This document shows positions 37,601-49,939 of a stretch of DNA of 64,000 nt, piece after piece (position 1 is the first letter of the stretch; each line of letters opens with the position of its first letter). The stretch is from Luscinia megarhynchos (Eukaryota; Chordata; Aves; Passeriformes; Turdidae). The translations under genes were made by a program, and so were the position numbers. The notes beneath the pieces are model-generated. The model had not been told where the DNA came from. It searched no databases and was given only the letters and a program-made list of their open reading frames with translations. The stretch spans positions 40,962,770 through 41,026,769 of the forward strand of contig CM067568.1 of assembly GCA_034336665.1 (NCBI GenBank). The letters run 5' to 3'.

Positions 37601-39290
37601 GTTCAAGCTGTAATATGAAATAATTGCACTCAGAAAAGCATGATTTTAGGATGGAATATTAGAACCTTTTGTCCTGGGTAATGAAGAACAATGTGAAAAC
37701 TTTTCTATTCAGAATAGTTTGGCTTTTCTTTCTGGTGGGGAAGCAACACATGCAAATTTCATATTGAGAAGAATTTTCAGAAGTGAATGGGATTCTCTCA
37801 CCCTTTATGGGCTTTAAATCAGTGACAGGACTCTGCAGAAATAATTTTGAGTCAAAGTTGTCTCTGTTCTTTACAGTTCTGTGATTAAAAGGTTCTTCAG
37901 GTAAGTCAAAACATGGCATCTCATCTGCTCCAAGATTCTGTGGGCAAGAGAAAAAAACTCTGTGATGTATGTTTGTAACTATATCTCTTAATCTGCAAAA
38001 GTCACTGAGAAATATTTATCAAAAAGAGAGTAGGTATGTGAATGTTAATCTACCCATCTGTTGTGATTCAGTTTGAAGCTAATGTTCCCCAAAATATTTT
38101 TGCATTTCTAGGTTGCTTTTTTGTAACTTTTTACAATCCTTCAGAATAAGCAGAGCACTAAATGTCTTAGATCCCTAACAGGCTACATATTTGTCTTTCT
38201 AGTCTGTTCATGCTTCATTTCCCTCATTTCTCATTTGCATCTATCTTTTGCAGAGTGAAAAAGCTGTGTAGTAATGTGCAGAAATAGTTTAGAACAGGAG
38301 AGGCTGGTGATTCAGATTTAAGTGCAAATCCACTTAATTCCTAAAGCTGCATTTTTTTAATCCCTATTTTCACAAAGACTGGGGGGGATTGGAAAGCAAC
38401 AAAAGAAGGAATGGCATATCCACTTCAGATTTCTGTAGGTACTAATCCAATAAAGAAGTTAGTCCTTCTTATCTGGAAATTTTAAAAGACTCTCTGTTTT
38501 CCAAGAAAGTGAAACGTTCACTGCAATGGTTGAATACCTCCTATGGTGTGATACTTCTTCATTTACCTATTGGGATGAATTGTATCTACTTGATTTTACC
38601 TTAATGTAGTAACTTTTTGAATCAGGCAACTCTCTATGTAGGTTGCCAGAGCTTTGTCCACTTTCACTGCAGAAACAGGACAGGTAGTATAGGATGCTGA
38701 AGATGCAAACATGATTGTTCAAATTAGTAAATAAATTAGTGGCCCTGGTTAAGATGTAGGAATTTATTACATCAGTACAAAATGCACTAATCAAAGCCAT
38801 CAGTGAAGGTTATTAAGTGAAACTTCTTTTATTTTGAATAAAAATTCTGTGGAAATTGTGGGGCTGCATCAGGAGAAGCCTACTGGCAGTATGTCAAAGC
38901 TAAAGGAAAATAGTGCCATAGACCATTTATATAGAATTGCAGAAGCACATTCATTTCCCCTGTCAGAAGTTAGAATTAGCCCAACAAATGTTGTTTCCAA
39001 ATGGAATTACACATTACAAGGAAGTGGTCTAGCCACCACTGTGCTGAGAAGAGCATCCCTAAGCCCTACCCACTAGGTACAAACAGCAGATTGTGTTGTA
39101 TTAGAAAGGGTGCAAACTAACAAGATTAGATTTTTGATTTATTTGGGAAGTGAATGTTTCACTTTTGCAGCATTTAGTTTATGGAGTTAGGAGAGCAATT
39201 AATTGATTTTAAATTAATTTTTGTATCAGAAAGATTCCATTCTCAGTAAAGTATATAAGATAGGAAAGAGGGGAGGAGTGAAGGAATGTA
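34601..39290. other. NRXN3: Intron stretch, no recognised gene
   Basis: This is a unique-looking AT-rich intron. A 129-codon frame at 36481-36870 and a 69-codon Ala/Thr-rich frame at 36036-36245 were considered and show no family resemblance I can name. The sequence around 37000-37500 is very AT-rich. No repeats beyond short homopolymers are recognised. Confidence 0.55.
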
Positions 39291-39295
39291 ATATA

Positions 39296-39330
<35 letters not shown>
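39291..39330. repeat. (AT)n microsatellite
   Basis: Alternating AT runs for about 40 bases with a single G interruption at 39301. It is likely length-polymorphic and prone to cruciform or replication slippage. It lies inside a meaningless minus-strand open frame (39226-39483), where it encodes an Ile-Tyr repeat. Confidence 0.97.
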
Positions 39331-39333
<3 letters not shown>

Positions 39334-40742
39334 TTCAGAAGAGTTGTTGGAAGATAGAAAGTGAAACTTTGTGTTTGTCATTAAACAGTTCACTGCATTC
39401 CCTGAATGCTTGCAGCCAAGTAATTTTGCCATTCCTGTTTTCATTTTCCTGGCCTGAAATCTAAAAGGTAAAGTATACAGCACACCTGTCTGAGTAATGA
39501 TCCATAAAACTTGTTTATCTTACATTAAAAAATTATGTGAATAAAGCTTAGCTGCAGAGTGAATGAAGGACTTTCATTTTATGAAGTAGTCTTTCACCCT
39601 TATTGAGAGGACAAATCACTGCTTCATTGCCCTGGCCATAAAGCTAAGTTGCATGTTTATACATTTCTGTTCATGGTAGGGTACTGAAGAAAGAAGCTCG
39701 AAGCCAGAGGCTGATAATGTCTGTAGCAGTACCATGACAAAGAGAAGGGCTGTGTAATAACTGGCCTTACTTTACATCATCCTGTATTTTGGTTACAAGC
39801 CAGCCAGAAAGCAATGCAAGTTTTTGTTTTGATGTAATTTGAGCTGTTACTACTGCAACTTCATTTTTGGTTTTTGTAAATCATGTCTACGGATCACCAG
39901 GTTCCAGGTTTGGTATCAGAGGTGAGTTTCTTGCTTACTTTTAGGGATAGAAAGAATAAAGTTATTTGTGTCTTTCATAACATTTTAGTACAATATAAGA
40001 AAGGGGTGGGGTTTTGTGCTATGCTGTTTCATTTTGTGCTGCATCCTTTCCTTGAAACAGTGGAAATAATTTGTGTACAGAGAGTTATGTGGGAGGCAAG
40101 GAGGAGAAAGATCAGAGAACAAGATTAGGGAGAGTGAGAGATAGATAGGTCACTGAAACTGAAAAAATGTTGCCAACCTTGGTGGATTGTCAGCTGTTTA
40201 ACTTTAATTGTGGTAGGGCACTTGTCTTTTCAGCCAGAGCTCTTATAAACAGTGCTTCATGCAGAAGGAAAACAAAACTCCTTTATCTTGATCTCAGAGA
40301 AAAAGTTCTATTCAAGTGCAAATTGAGTTTTGTTTGAAAGCTTTGCAGTTTCTGGTATTTGAGCCTAACCTTATCTCAAGTCAGTAATGTGCTCCTTGCT
40401 TCTAGCAGCAGGTCAGACAAAATTTTACTATTGAGATCATCCATCATTGAAAATAATTTTATTTTCTTTTTCAGGCCCAGGTCATAAATGAGGCTGTCTA
40501 TAAAGAAATTTGGACTATGCAATAGTCTTGTAGTGGTTTCTGTGTGAATTGTAGTATATCAAATGACAGACTGCTGAGCAAAGGATGGAAAAGATCTTCC
40601 AAGTTTCTAATTTCAGAATTGATTCTTATGAGTTAGCATGGAAACAACATGATCTAATGTCATCATGAAGGCATAAACAATACTTGGTAAATGCTTCTTA
40701 TTGCTGTTACCTGAAGCTTTTACTGATAATATTTGAATGCTT

Positions 40743-40773
<31 letters not shown>

Positions 40774-40776
40774 AAA
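40743..40776. repeat. A-rich tract (A18-G-A15)
   Basis: This is a nearly pure A run broken by one G. It could be a retroposed poly(A) tail, but there is no AATAAA just before it and no clear target-site duplication around it. It is therefore called only as a low-complexity tract. Confidence 0.95.
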
Positions 40777-42681
40777 CAGGAAATGCATTTTAGCAGTATA
40801 AATATCTTTTAAAAAATTGGCTGTTACTTAGTTCAATGTATTAATGCACCAATTTACAGAATAAACATCCTCCACTCAGCATTTGTGGCTGCATACAAAC
40901 CTCCTTTGATTTCTCACCTGACCTTTCCTAATATGCCCATCTGCATCCAGACCTATACACTGTGATGCTTCTTTGCCCCCCAAATCTGTGATGCTGAATT
41001 AGACAGACAAGCAGATGGGTAAGACTGTGCAGTGGAGTCAGTGTATGACAAAAATTTAGCTTTATTGCATTAGGAGATATGACAGTAATTGCATAACTCA
41101 AGTATTAGGACATTCTGCTCATTTTTAGGAGATCAGTATTGGGATTAGAAGGAATGCTGCAGGGCATGGTGGCATGTGCAATTGACACCAGACATAGAAA
41201 ACTGAAGAGAAATATGATACAAAGATCACTGTACTTTGTCAGAACTGTAGGAAGAGATGAAACAGTAGGAATTTACCAGTTAGCAGTGAGGAGAATTAGG
41301 AGTAGGTATTTTGGGCCTTCAACTGAGTCAGATCACAGATTTCAAATGGGTGGTGTGACCTGTGTTTAATAAAGAGTGCCATGATTGTGGATGGAGATAC
41401 GCTTGGCAGAGCTCCGTGTTTGCAACCTTTCCTTTCTAGTGAGCACTATCAATTTGTCACGTTTTATGAGCAGCAAACACCTCACCCTGATTAGTAAGAG
41501 AAGAATAATAATGATAGGTTAATAATTTCTTTTCTTTCTGACAAGTGTTGTGTATGAAAACACGTTGTCAGAGAGAGCTCTCTGACTTCTCCCTGCACCA
41601 CCCCAATGCTCACTTCTAATCCTTCTGGCCATTTTTTTCCACTAAGACACTGTATTTATTTCTGTCCCTGACAACTGCTTGAAAAGTTGTATGCCTTCTG
41701 CACAGTGCTGTATTATGGACGATGTATTAGGAGCCATATATCCAGAATGCCTTCTTTGCGGGTACCTAATAACTGTGCCTCTGCTCCATAAAGAAAAAGT
41801 CTATGACAGGTTTATTCATCTTTTTATTTCCTTGTTGTGCTCTGCTCCCTGCTGAAAATAAAAGGTTCCTTTTCACTTCAGCCTTCTTTTCTCTTGTCTG
41901 GTTTGTAAATGCTGGGTGAATTTCATTTGCGAGGATTGCTTTCATGCCCCACAGACTGCCAGTTACCAAAAAGAAATTACACAGGCTGCTGTTTTCAAGG
42001 ATCAAGCAGAAGTTTTGGACTAGAGGGAAGAGAAAGCATAATACGAGTGACAGTCATCTTTTCTTTCAACACCAGGAAGGAAAAACCACTTAAAACATAA
42101 ATTGGTTCATGCCTATGCCTTTGGAGACTTTAATTTTGATCTGATTTGAAATAGGTAGAGGCATCTTGTCTAGCTTAGTTCAGCTTTCTGCCTACTTCTT
42201 GTAGAGAAGACAGATTTGTTGGTGTTGGGAAGATTTCCTATGATTTATATCCTAAAGAACTAAATGCTTCGTGCATGTTCCAGGTAGATGATGGGAATTT
42301 AGCCCAAAAAATCTGCTTCATGGACAAGACTATTGCAAAGATAATAAGTCAACAATCTGCTGCTGGATAAGTTGACAAGACCAAGAAGGGAAGGGAAAGG
42401 ATGTTCTATTTAGTTCCATAAAAAAACTTTCTCCTAGAGTGCATTGGTCCCTCCCATACTGTCCAACATGTAAGGTGAGAGGGCAAAGTTTAAACCAGAC
42501 TTAGAGATCATCAATAAATTCATCAAAGTGTACATAGCTACATGTGATGCCTTACAGTGCACCTTAAAAGACCAGATAGATACCATTTGCCCGGAGAGTA
42601 TGCACTCATGTACTCCAAAAAGTTATAGAAAAGCTCCCAATCATGTCACTATGTTGGCTGTAACTCAGACCCACACCTACT

Positions 42682-42803
42682 CACGTGTCTGTGTCCTACA
42701 CCCTCCCACATCATGTTCCTCACCTACACATGTCAGTGCTCTCAGGTACAGCAAACTCTGGGCACCAAGAAACACGTGAGCCCACGCTCACACTTGGCAC
42801 GTG
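42682..42803. promoter_or_regulatory. Cluster of three CACGTG E-boxes
   Basis: Perfect CACGTG hexamers are at 42682-42687, 42773-42778 and 42798-42803, each in a slightly different flank, so they are not copies of one repeat. CACGTG is the site of bHLH-ZIP and bHLH-PAS factors (USF, MYC/MAX, TFE, CLOCK/BMAL1). Each contains a CpG, and CpG is scarce in this intron, so three in 122 bp is notable. A regulatory role is inference. The surrounding DNA is CAC-rich, which raises the chance rate. Confidence 0.35.
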
Positions 42804-43879
42804 TAGCAGACACAGCTTCCCATGCACTCACACAAGCATAGCCAGGTCACATTAGCATAGCCCTTAAAAGCTTTCTCTGGTTTGCACAGGAGGATCACCT
42901 CCAAAAAATCTCAACTTCTTTGTCTGTTATAGGAGAGTGCAGAGAAATCATAAACCTTGTAAAGGAGCCTTTCTACAAGAGACAATAGGAATTCACTAAA
43001 AGATCTGGCAGAAAGCACTTGAATATGATTTAGGATTTTTGTGCAACTTTTGAATCAGTGCATTTCCCTTTCACATCATTTCCTTTCAGTTCTGATGTAG
43101 GTGGGAAAAGCTCATGTAAATTGCAGGCAGAGGGTCATGATAGCTTCAATGGAAATAGCTCTTAATGAGAGTATTTGTTCTGCTGAGCTGCCATGTGCTA
43201 GATCCCCATACCTGTTTCAAGAGCTGGTAGCAGCAGTCCTGTTCTATTACTTTAGAAGTGCATCTCAGATAGGTGTTAGTGCTGCTCCTGCTAGCTTAGC
43301 CAGAGGGATTTCTTTTCCTCTCGTTCCCTTGAGTGAACCACTGTCACATAAAAGCAGAGTATTCCAGGCTCAGTGTTGAACTCTGCATCAGCTGTCCCGT
43401 TACAGGCAGTAAAGCACAGCGTGGTCACAGATAGGCTGTTGGTTTTTACCTGCTGCTATGCTTTTGTGCTGGTTTTGGCTGATGTGCTTGTGCAGGCATT
43501 GATCAGGTTGCTTTGTAATGCTGATACATAACTCCCAATAGGATATCCCCAACTTTTTTATCTTCAGCCCATTCAGCACAGTAGGAGTGAAGACAATCTG
43601 TATGTTGTAGCTATAAATTTTCAAATCAGTGTTATTGCCACTGTTTGCTGACTGCCCATAGATATCCACCCAGAGCTTTCACTGTGAGGCACTACAGAGC
43701 AAATCTTAACTATGGCTTGGAGCTCGAGGAGTAAACAGGAGAGCTTGAGTGTTATGGAATTGAGCACTGCAGAACTACAAGTATAGTGGAAATAAGAAAA
43801 GCATTTTATCTAAAGAATAATAAGCTGTAGTGATGTTATTTTGTTTTACTACTGCAAGGCATGAGGCCAATGATTATTA

Positions 43880-44000
43880 TAGTACACTGAATTTCTTGTA
43901 CTGCCTTTCATCCTAGCAACTCAGAAGGTTTTAAAACTCAGTTTTCTTACCCATCTAGGTGAAAATACAATTATACCCAGAGCTAACTGAGGTTATGGAC
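43880..44000 (-). repeat. Possible MIR-like SINE fragment, reverse orientation
   Basis: The stretch ctgcctttcatcctagcaac, then cccatctaggtgaaaatac, aattatacccag and aactgaggtta resembles the reversed MIR core (usually aggtaggtaaatattattatccccattttacag...aaactgaggca). It is highly decayed and lacks part of the core, so the call is tentative. It sits about 50 bp before a better MIR-like copy in the opposite direction. Confidence 0.38.
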
Positions 44001-44049
44001 ATTTGAGTGGATTTGAGCAAAGAAGAAAATTCAAAACATGAGTCTTGGG

Positions 44050-44221
44050 AGAATTGGGTCAGTTCATTCTTTTTATGAATTTCCCATATGATCTTAGGGA
44101 AGATAGCCTTCTGGTGCCTTTAGTGCCTTCTGAAAGTGAGGTTAATAGTTTTTATATCAGTTATAAGGATGAAACATAAAATTCAGTCAGATGCTATAAT
44201 AGTGGTGGCCCTATAAAATAA
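44050..44221 (+). repeat. MIR-like ancient SINE
   Basis: Ordered similarity to MIR is seen: tatgatcttagggaagatag (MIR gtgaccttgggcaagtca), gtgcctttagtgccttctgaaagtgaggttaatag (gcctcagtttcctcatctgtaaaatgggaataat), ataaggatgaaacataaaa (gaggattaaatgagataa), and a tail cagatgctataatagtggtggccctataa. The tail is like the sauropsid MIR ending with gctcagatactatggtgatggg. This is an old amniote element with no coding function; boundaries are approximate. Confidence 0.6.
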
Positions 44222-44548
44222 AGTCTAATATGAGAACCAAGAGCAGAAACTAGAAGTCTGGACTTCTGTCTCTGACTGAAATAACACATTTTACTTGATG
44301 TATAGCTTTATATTTTGCAGACTTTAATAACAGAAGACACTATGCCTCTGTTCTATAAGATCTGCAATAACACAGCTTTTTATCCTTGCTAAAGTGTCAT
44401 GGGAAGTCCTGCTTGGGTTTCTGGTTTCTCAGCTGATGTTGCATGTGCAGTTGTTATTGCCCACATAGAAATCCTCTCAGTTTCTCAGCCCAGAAAACTA
44501 CATCTCACTGCCTTCAGAACTATCAATCATCAAACTCTGGGCCTGGCT

Positions 44549-44581
44549 CTTTTTCTTTCTTTCTTTTTTTTTTTTTTTTTT
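44549..44581. repeat. Pyrimidine tract ending in T18
   Basis: A ctttttctttctttc stretch runs into 18 consecutive T residues at 44564-44581. It is low-complexity sequence, possibly length-variable. No retroposon body is recognised on its right side. Confidence 0.93.
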
Positions 44582-46379
44582 AAAATCCCCACTGTTATGA
44601 TTAATCTTGAAATGGTGACTCCTTTTTCTTTCCTGCAACAAAGACAATAGCCTGTTGAATACGTTTGCATGTACTTTGTGTAAAGGAGAGAAATAATAAT
44701 ACTATCTATGAGTTTATTGGAATCAACACTATAATTACTCTTGCTTCTTAGGAAGGCAAGGTTCTGGCCAGAAGAAAAAGAGCACACAACTTGTGCAGAA
44801 TCATAAAAAGCCTTTAAACTTCAGGGTTCATAAGTTCAGTCTCCTTAAAGATCTATGCAGATGTTTTTCTGCCCTGCAAACTAGAATTCCCCAAGTGCAT
44901 GCTGCAGTGCTTATGTCTTTAAGCAACTATTTTTGATTGCCCTTTTTCTCATCCCTCCTTATCAAGATAATGGCAAATTATTTGAAGCCATTGAAGAGTT
45001 TGCAAAGAAGAAAGAACTAGAAACCTGACACTAATTATCTAATGTGAATTTACTGGAGGGGCATTTATAGGCTTTAACTCCTAGGCCACCTGCTTTTACT
45101 CCTTAGCTGAAGTGCTTCCCTTATTCAAGGCATTGCTGCTAGGCTGTATGTGTTTGCCCAGGAAAGGAAAATGGGTAGGAAAGTGATATTCTCTTCCCTT
45201 AGCTGCAGCAAGCCCATACAGTCAGAACTTGGCTTCCATGTTGCTTTTTGTTTCTCAATCAAGTAAAAAAAAAAAATGATTCTAGCACTTTTGAAATCAA
45301 CAAGGTTAAAGCAGAGGTTACATGGTCTTGTGTTTTTGGTATATCTCACATTAGTCTCTTTTGGGACCATCTTCCATAATAAAATGGCACAGGTGGGAGG
45401 ACCTTTTGCTCTGACCTTTGAAGAATCACTCATAATAGCTACGGCATTTCCACAATCACTGTTCTTCTGCATTTAAGACTCACTGAGCAGTAATACTTAA
45501 AGAATGTTAGTCATCTTCTAGTGATTATGTGGAGCATCTATGTATTAGAAAGAGGTTCAGGTTTCAAGCATAATCGTTCTGGATTTCATCTGGATTTTCT
45601 TGTCTTAAATGACAAGACTTTTATAGTGAATGCTAAGCTTCTTCCTGGTAACTCTTGGAAACACCTTAGGCAAGTGGTGAATAACCTAATTAATAGCCTT
45701 AATAACCATTGCATGCCCCAAGCATGATGGGTGCCACCAAGTAGAATTTTTCACTCATTTCAGAGAAGTTCTGTTTGGCACCAGCACTCACAATTTTCCC
45801 TGGAGTCATCACATCATTCAGTGCAATTGCAGATCAGTCTCCAATGTTTGCAGGAACCCATTCTGCACTCCAGGAGCTTTAAAGCATTACACCTTACTCT
45901 GTGCACCTCAGCTTCTCCATCCTTGGGAATATTAACTTCTTATTGCATTCAGGTGGAATCCAGTAGAAACAACTAAAACTACTGGATTCTTACCAAGTTG
46001 CTCTGTTGTAAACAGGAGCTGCCATCTGGCTGTAATCTTTTTGCTCTCATACCATGAAAGTTTTGAGGATCAGGCAATATAAGGAAAACAGTCAGGAACA
46101 GGACTAGATACTAAATTTCAGCTGTGCAGTTGGAAAAGTTCAGTGAATTGCTTTGTTTCTGGTGGGTTTTTTTTCCCCTGCCAGCAGTTATTAAACTTCT
46201 CAACTAATGGCTGCAAACCCCAGGAGGCTTCCAGGTGAAAATCATTCAAGCTTTTCCCTAACAGACTCGATGTGGGGAGAGCCAGCATGGTGCAGGCTCA
46301 AATTCCCAGGGCTGTGCAATTTGGCTTAACCTTCACAGGAATGCAGGAGTGTGTGGCGGCAGCACAACCATCTGTTTCA

Positions 46380-46900
46380 GCAGGGCGTTCAGCTCTGGTG
46401 CACTCTTCTCTGCACTCTGATTAATTGCAGCTGTGTACAAATTACTTTTCTCAAAAAGCTATTTATCGCCCTCAAATTAACTGCATAAGCATTAAACCAC
46501 AAACAAACAGGCAAAATAAGAGCAGTAATGTAAATGTCCAGTGTGGAGACCCGGTTTTGTCTTGGTCTTGTGTCAGCGGTGTACAAAGAGCGATCCCAGC
46601 TTTCCTGATGGCTGACAGGCTGCAGTTCTGTCTTTGTCAGCAATTAATTCAAGCCCCAGCACGGTGCTGAAAGCACAGGGCTGTGAGAGGCGATGGCAGA
46701 GACACAGCAGTGACACCTGTGCTCTTGGAGTCTGGGGTAAATGGTGCTTTTCTGTAGTGGCAGAGACGTGACAGGCAGCGCTGCACAGCCAGGTGTGGAC
46801 AGATGTGCGTGCTCCCTGAGCTCGCTGCTGTAGAAAAGCCACCTGTGTGCTTCAACACAGGACAATGCCCACAGATGAAGTCCAGCTGTGAGGAAAGACT
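46380..46900. promoter_or_regulatory. Candidate conserved non-coding element
   Basis: The first half is dense in homeodomain-like cores (attaattgcag at 46420-46430, then aaattaac, gcaattaattc) and holds several CpGs (cgttc, tcgcc, cccgg, agcggtg, gagcgatcc) in an otherwise CpG-poor intron. Further on, CAGCACGGTGCTG (46658-46670) is a palindrome around a central G. Its right side, GGTGCTGAA, matches half of the RE1/NRSF site; the other half does not match. No repeat family is recognised. Function is inferred from composition only. Confidence 0.35.
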
Positions 46901-49900
46901 TTGCAGGGGCACAATCGTGAGGTAATGTGTATAATCACCTTTGGGACCCGATCTGGCTCACAGCCTGTGCATGCTGTGTGCTGCCAAGTGCTGTTTAGCC
47001 TGAGGGTCTCACTGTGGTCCTGTCCATTTGTGCACCTACAAGGTTCACACTTGTGAAGTGCAGAATAGTGAGGCCAGTGCAGGAAGGCTCTTACCAACAA
47101 GGAGAGGCACCAACAGCCTTTTCAGATCAGATCTGGTCATACCAGTTTACTTAGGGCCGTATCTATCAGCACTTGAACACCCTCTATGGATGGAAGTCAT
47201 GCCTCATACTCAGGTGTAGTGTTTATGTTTCATTTCACCTGAAAAGTTCTAATGTGTCCTAAGACATATATTAAGCTGAAAAAATCTATCGTATTTAATT
47301 TTAATTTGCTATCTTTAAAAAGAAAGTAATGCTAAGAACATGTATTACTGATCTTAAAGTGCTTAGGAAAAAAATCACTCGTGACAATAATGCTCACTGC
47401 AGATGGTTTTCTTTCTCTTCACTTTAAAGGCAGTGAAGCTGAGGCAGAGAAGAGCCTTGTGCTGTGCTCCTTTTATGACAGAAAATGCAATTGAAGAGAC
47501 AAGCATAAAGAAACAAGCCCATTTGATTCTAAGTTCTACTAGGCTTATAGTTTTCTTTCAAAAAAGCAAACAAACAAAACCTTAGGACATGCTGAGTATG
47601 CACACAAATACCACACACAGAGTGCATTTCAGTAAATCGTGTTTTTCTCTGAAGTTTGAAACTTAAAAAGGTACTCAGTGTCCTAACTTTTTACATTCCT
47701 TTTTTTCTAAAGAATATACACTAGAGATAGTTTGATAGTTTCCTATGATTATTAAAGTTGAGTATTCATTCTGTACAAAAGACTGCAGAATTAACAATAC
47801 ATTGCAATTACATGTGCCCTCAAATGGGAACACAGGCTTATTACTTGTTTCAAGTAAAATAATTACTTAGAGGAGTGACACATTGATTACTAATTCTTCG
47901 AGAAGTTATTATGCCTTATTATTTGAAAAACAAAGACTTGAAGACAGAAATACAATTCTTGCTAGAAGTTGCTCAATTTGATACATGATTTTGACTCAAG
48001 TAATTGCTTTGTTAAAGCTAAAATGTGCTGGAAAAGCTTGAATTTACTTTGTTAATGCTACATAATAAAACAACTAGTATTAATAATAATTATAAAACTA
48101 ACAGCCTGCTGAGAATGAACTCCTGATTTTTATTTGCTACCACAAAAATAGCATTTAAAACTGTTGATCTGTTCGAACCACACTATAAACCGGTCAAATC
48201 CAGAGGCACAGGAATGCAAATACAGCAGCTTTTTGCAATTATCATTTTTTATTCTTAAATGTTGATAGGTGGATGAAAACTCCAATGATTTGAAGGTTAT
48301 ATGCAAAATGTGGGAGCTACAGTTGCTTCCTTGCCAACTTTGCTGCTCACCAAGGCTTGTGTATCAGCTGGATTCATTCACAACACTATTCCCCTTGTGA
48401 GTTTTGAACACTAAGACCTGAATGGGAAAGTGATTTGCCCCTAAAGTGGAGATGAGAGGAATTAGGTCTGCTCCACCAGTATGGTGCAGAAGCCAGGGAA
48501 GAAGCAGTTGGCCTTACACTTGCATTTGTTCCATGAAATTAGGTTGTGCTCCGTGATCCTTCAGTAGCAGGAAGCAGAATACTTACAAGGATGGCCTGTG
48601 GGCTGGTGATGAAATTAATAAAACTGAGAGAGGTAGTAATACCAAGGCCACTACCAGATCATCCTCATTATTAGGTGGGAGGAGATTATTCCTGTTTGTG
48701 GAAGTCATATTCCTCTATTTAGAGAATGTCTGTGATTTAAAAAAAAAAAACCAAACAAACCACAATTTGAGTGCATTCAGCAAAGATAACTTTCTTGCTT
48801 TCTTTAACATAGTTTTGAGTTTTGACAGTGACTGCTGTTAGTCACCTTCATCTTCCACATAAATGCATATTCTGATGAATTATTCCTACCTAAAACAAGG
48901 GTTTTGCTTGGTGAGTTGTTTGTTTTTAATGCAACCGATAAGTTTTTCCCTGAGAAGCAGTTTTTAGGGCTGCTGCAGGTTCCTGGGGACGGTATCAGCA
49001 TGATGTCAGTAAAGCAGATACCTTCATTGGAGATTTCTGACATGCTCACACGGGGACTCTTGATTTCCAGACTTGCAGACTCCTAATTCAAGTCCCAGTT
49101 CAGAAGTGAAGTGTAACTATCACCTAAAATAATACAGTTATGTTTGTTTTGCTGGAAGACACAGAGATATCATTTCTCCTGGATAAGAGCTGCTTTTGAA
49201 AATTTATTCAGTGATTAGAAAGCTAGCAGGGTGCCACAGTAGCAGGCAAGCATCTGTCTTCTGGTATCTGGTCTTTAATATTTCCCAAGCTTGAGGGAAA
49301 AATGTAATACTTCTGAAAAGGATCATCTAGCATCTTTATACTCATGGAAATATTAAATTCTGATTTTAAAGTTGATCACCAGCTTATTCATATGAACTCT
49401 AAAGGTGTGATTTCATTGCTTTTTATCAAGTAAAAGCTAAGGTGTTACCAAGTATCCAGTGTCCTTTCCTGCTGATATCTGCTTTTCAGTGGCTGTTCTG
49501 AGGGGCCATTAATTGTAAGCAGAGAAACAAGGGAAGCCTTATGAAAGTCATGTGTATATTATGACTGAAGACAAGACAGGGAAGTCACCTTTCACGAGGG
49601 GAACTAGAAGCTAATTGATCTGTGAATGAAAAAGCTTTCTGGAAATCAGACTCTTCTTAAATTTTTTTCATGATATGAAGAGATGGAGTTATTTAATCAA
49701 TCAACTTGACTTTTGCCTGAAAAAATTAAGGCATTACTCTCCCACACCACCAGTAACATTGTAATAGAAGTCTTTATTAAAACCTTTGTTTTTTGCTCTG
49801 TTCCACTACCCTCCTGCCCAAGCAATGGCCACCAGTGACAAAGCAAAGTGAGACAAAGAGATGCCTTAGCATACAGACAGATCACTGAACTGCAGCTAGG

Positions 49901-49939
49901 GATATCTTCTACTACATTAGCATGGTTTTCACACACGTC

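Larger units (their letters stand above)
39331..43879. other. NRXN3: Intron stretch with long A tract and an E-box cluster
   Basis: No exon or RNA gene is recognised. The stretch contains a 34-base A-rich tract (40743-40776), a 9-bp inverted repeat GTCAGAGAG/CTCTCTGAC with a 2-base spacer (41567-41586), and a CAC-rich region at 42650-42850 carrying three CACGTG E-boxes. The part near 39490-39660 looks like possible conserved non-coding sequence but cannot be judged without alignment. Confidence 0.55.

Noticed and set aside
41567..41586. Inverted repeat GTCAGAGAG/CTCTCTGAC as a microRNA or terminator hairpin
   Set aside because: Nine-base arms with a 2-base spacer are too short for a pre-miRNA, and this is a eukaryotic intron.
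46655..46675. Full RE1/NRSF silencer site
   Set aside because: Only the GGTGCTGAA half matches; the other half shows almost no agreement at the standard spacing.
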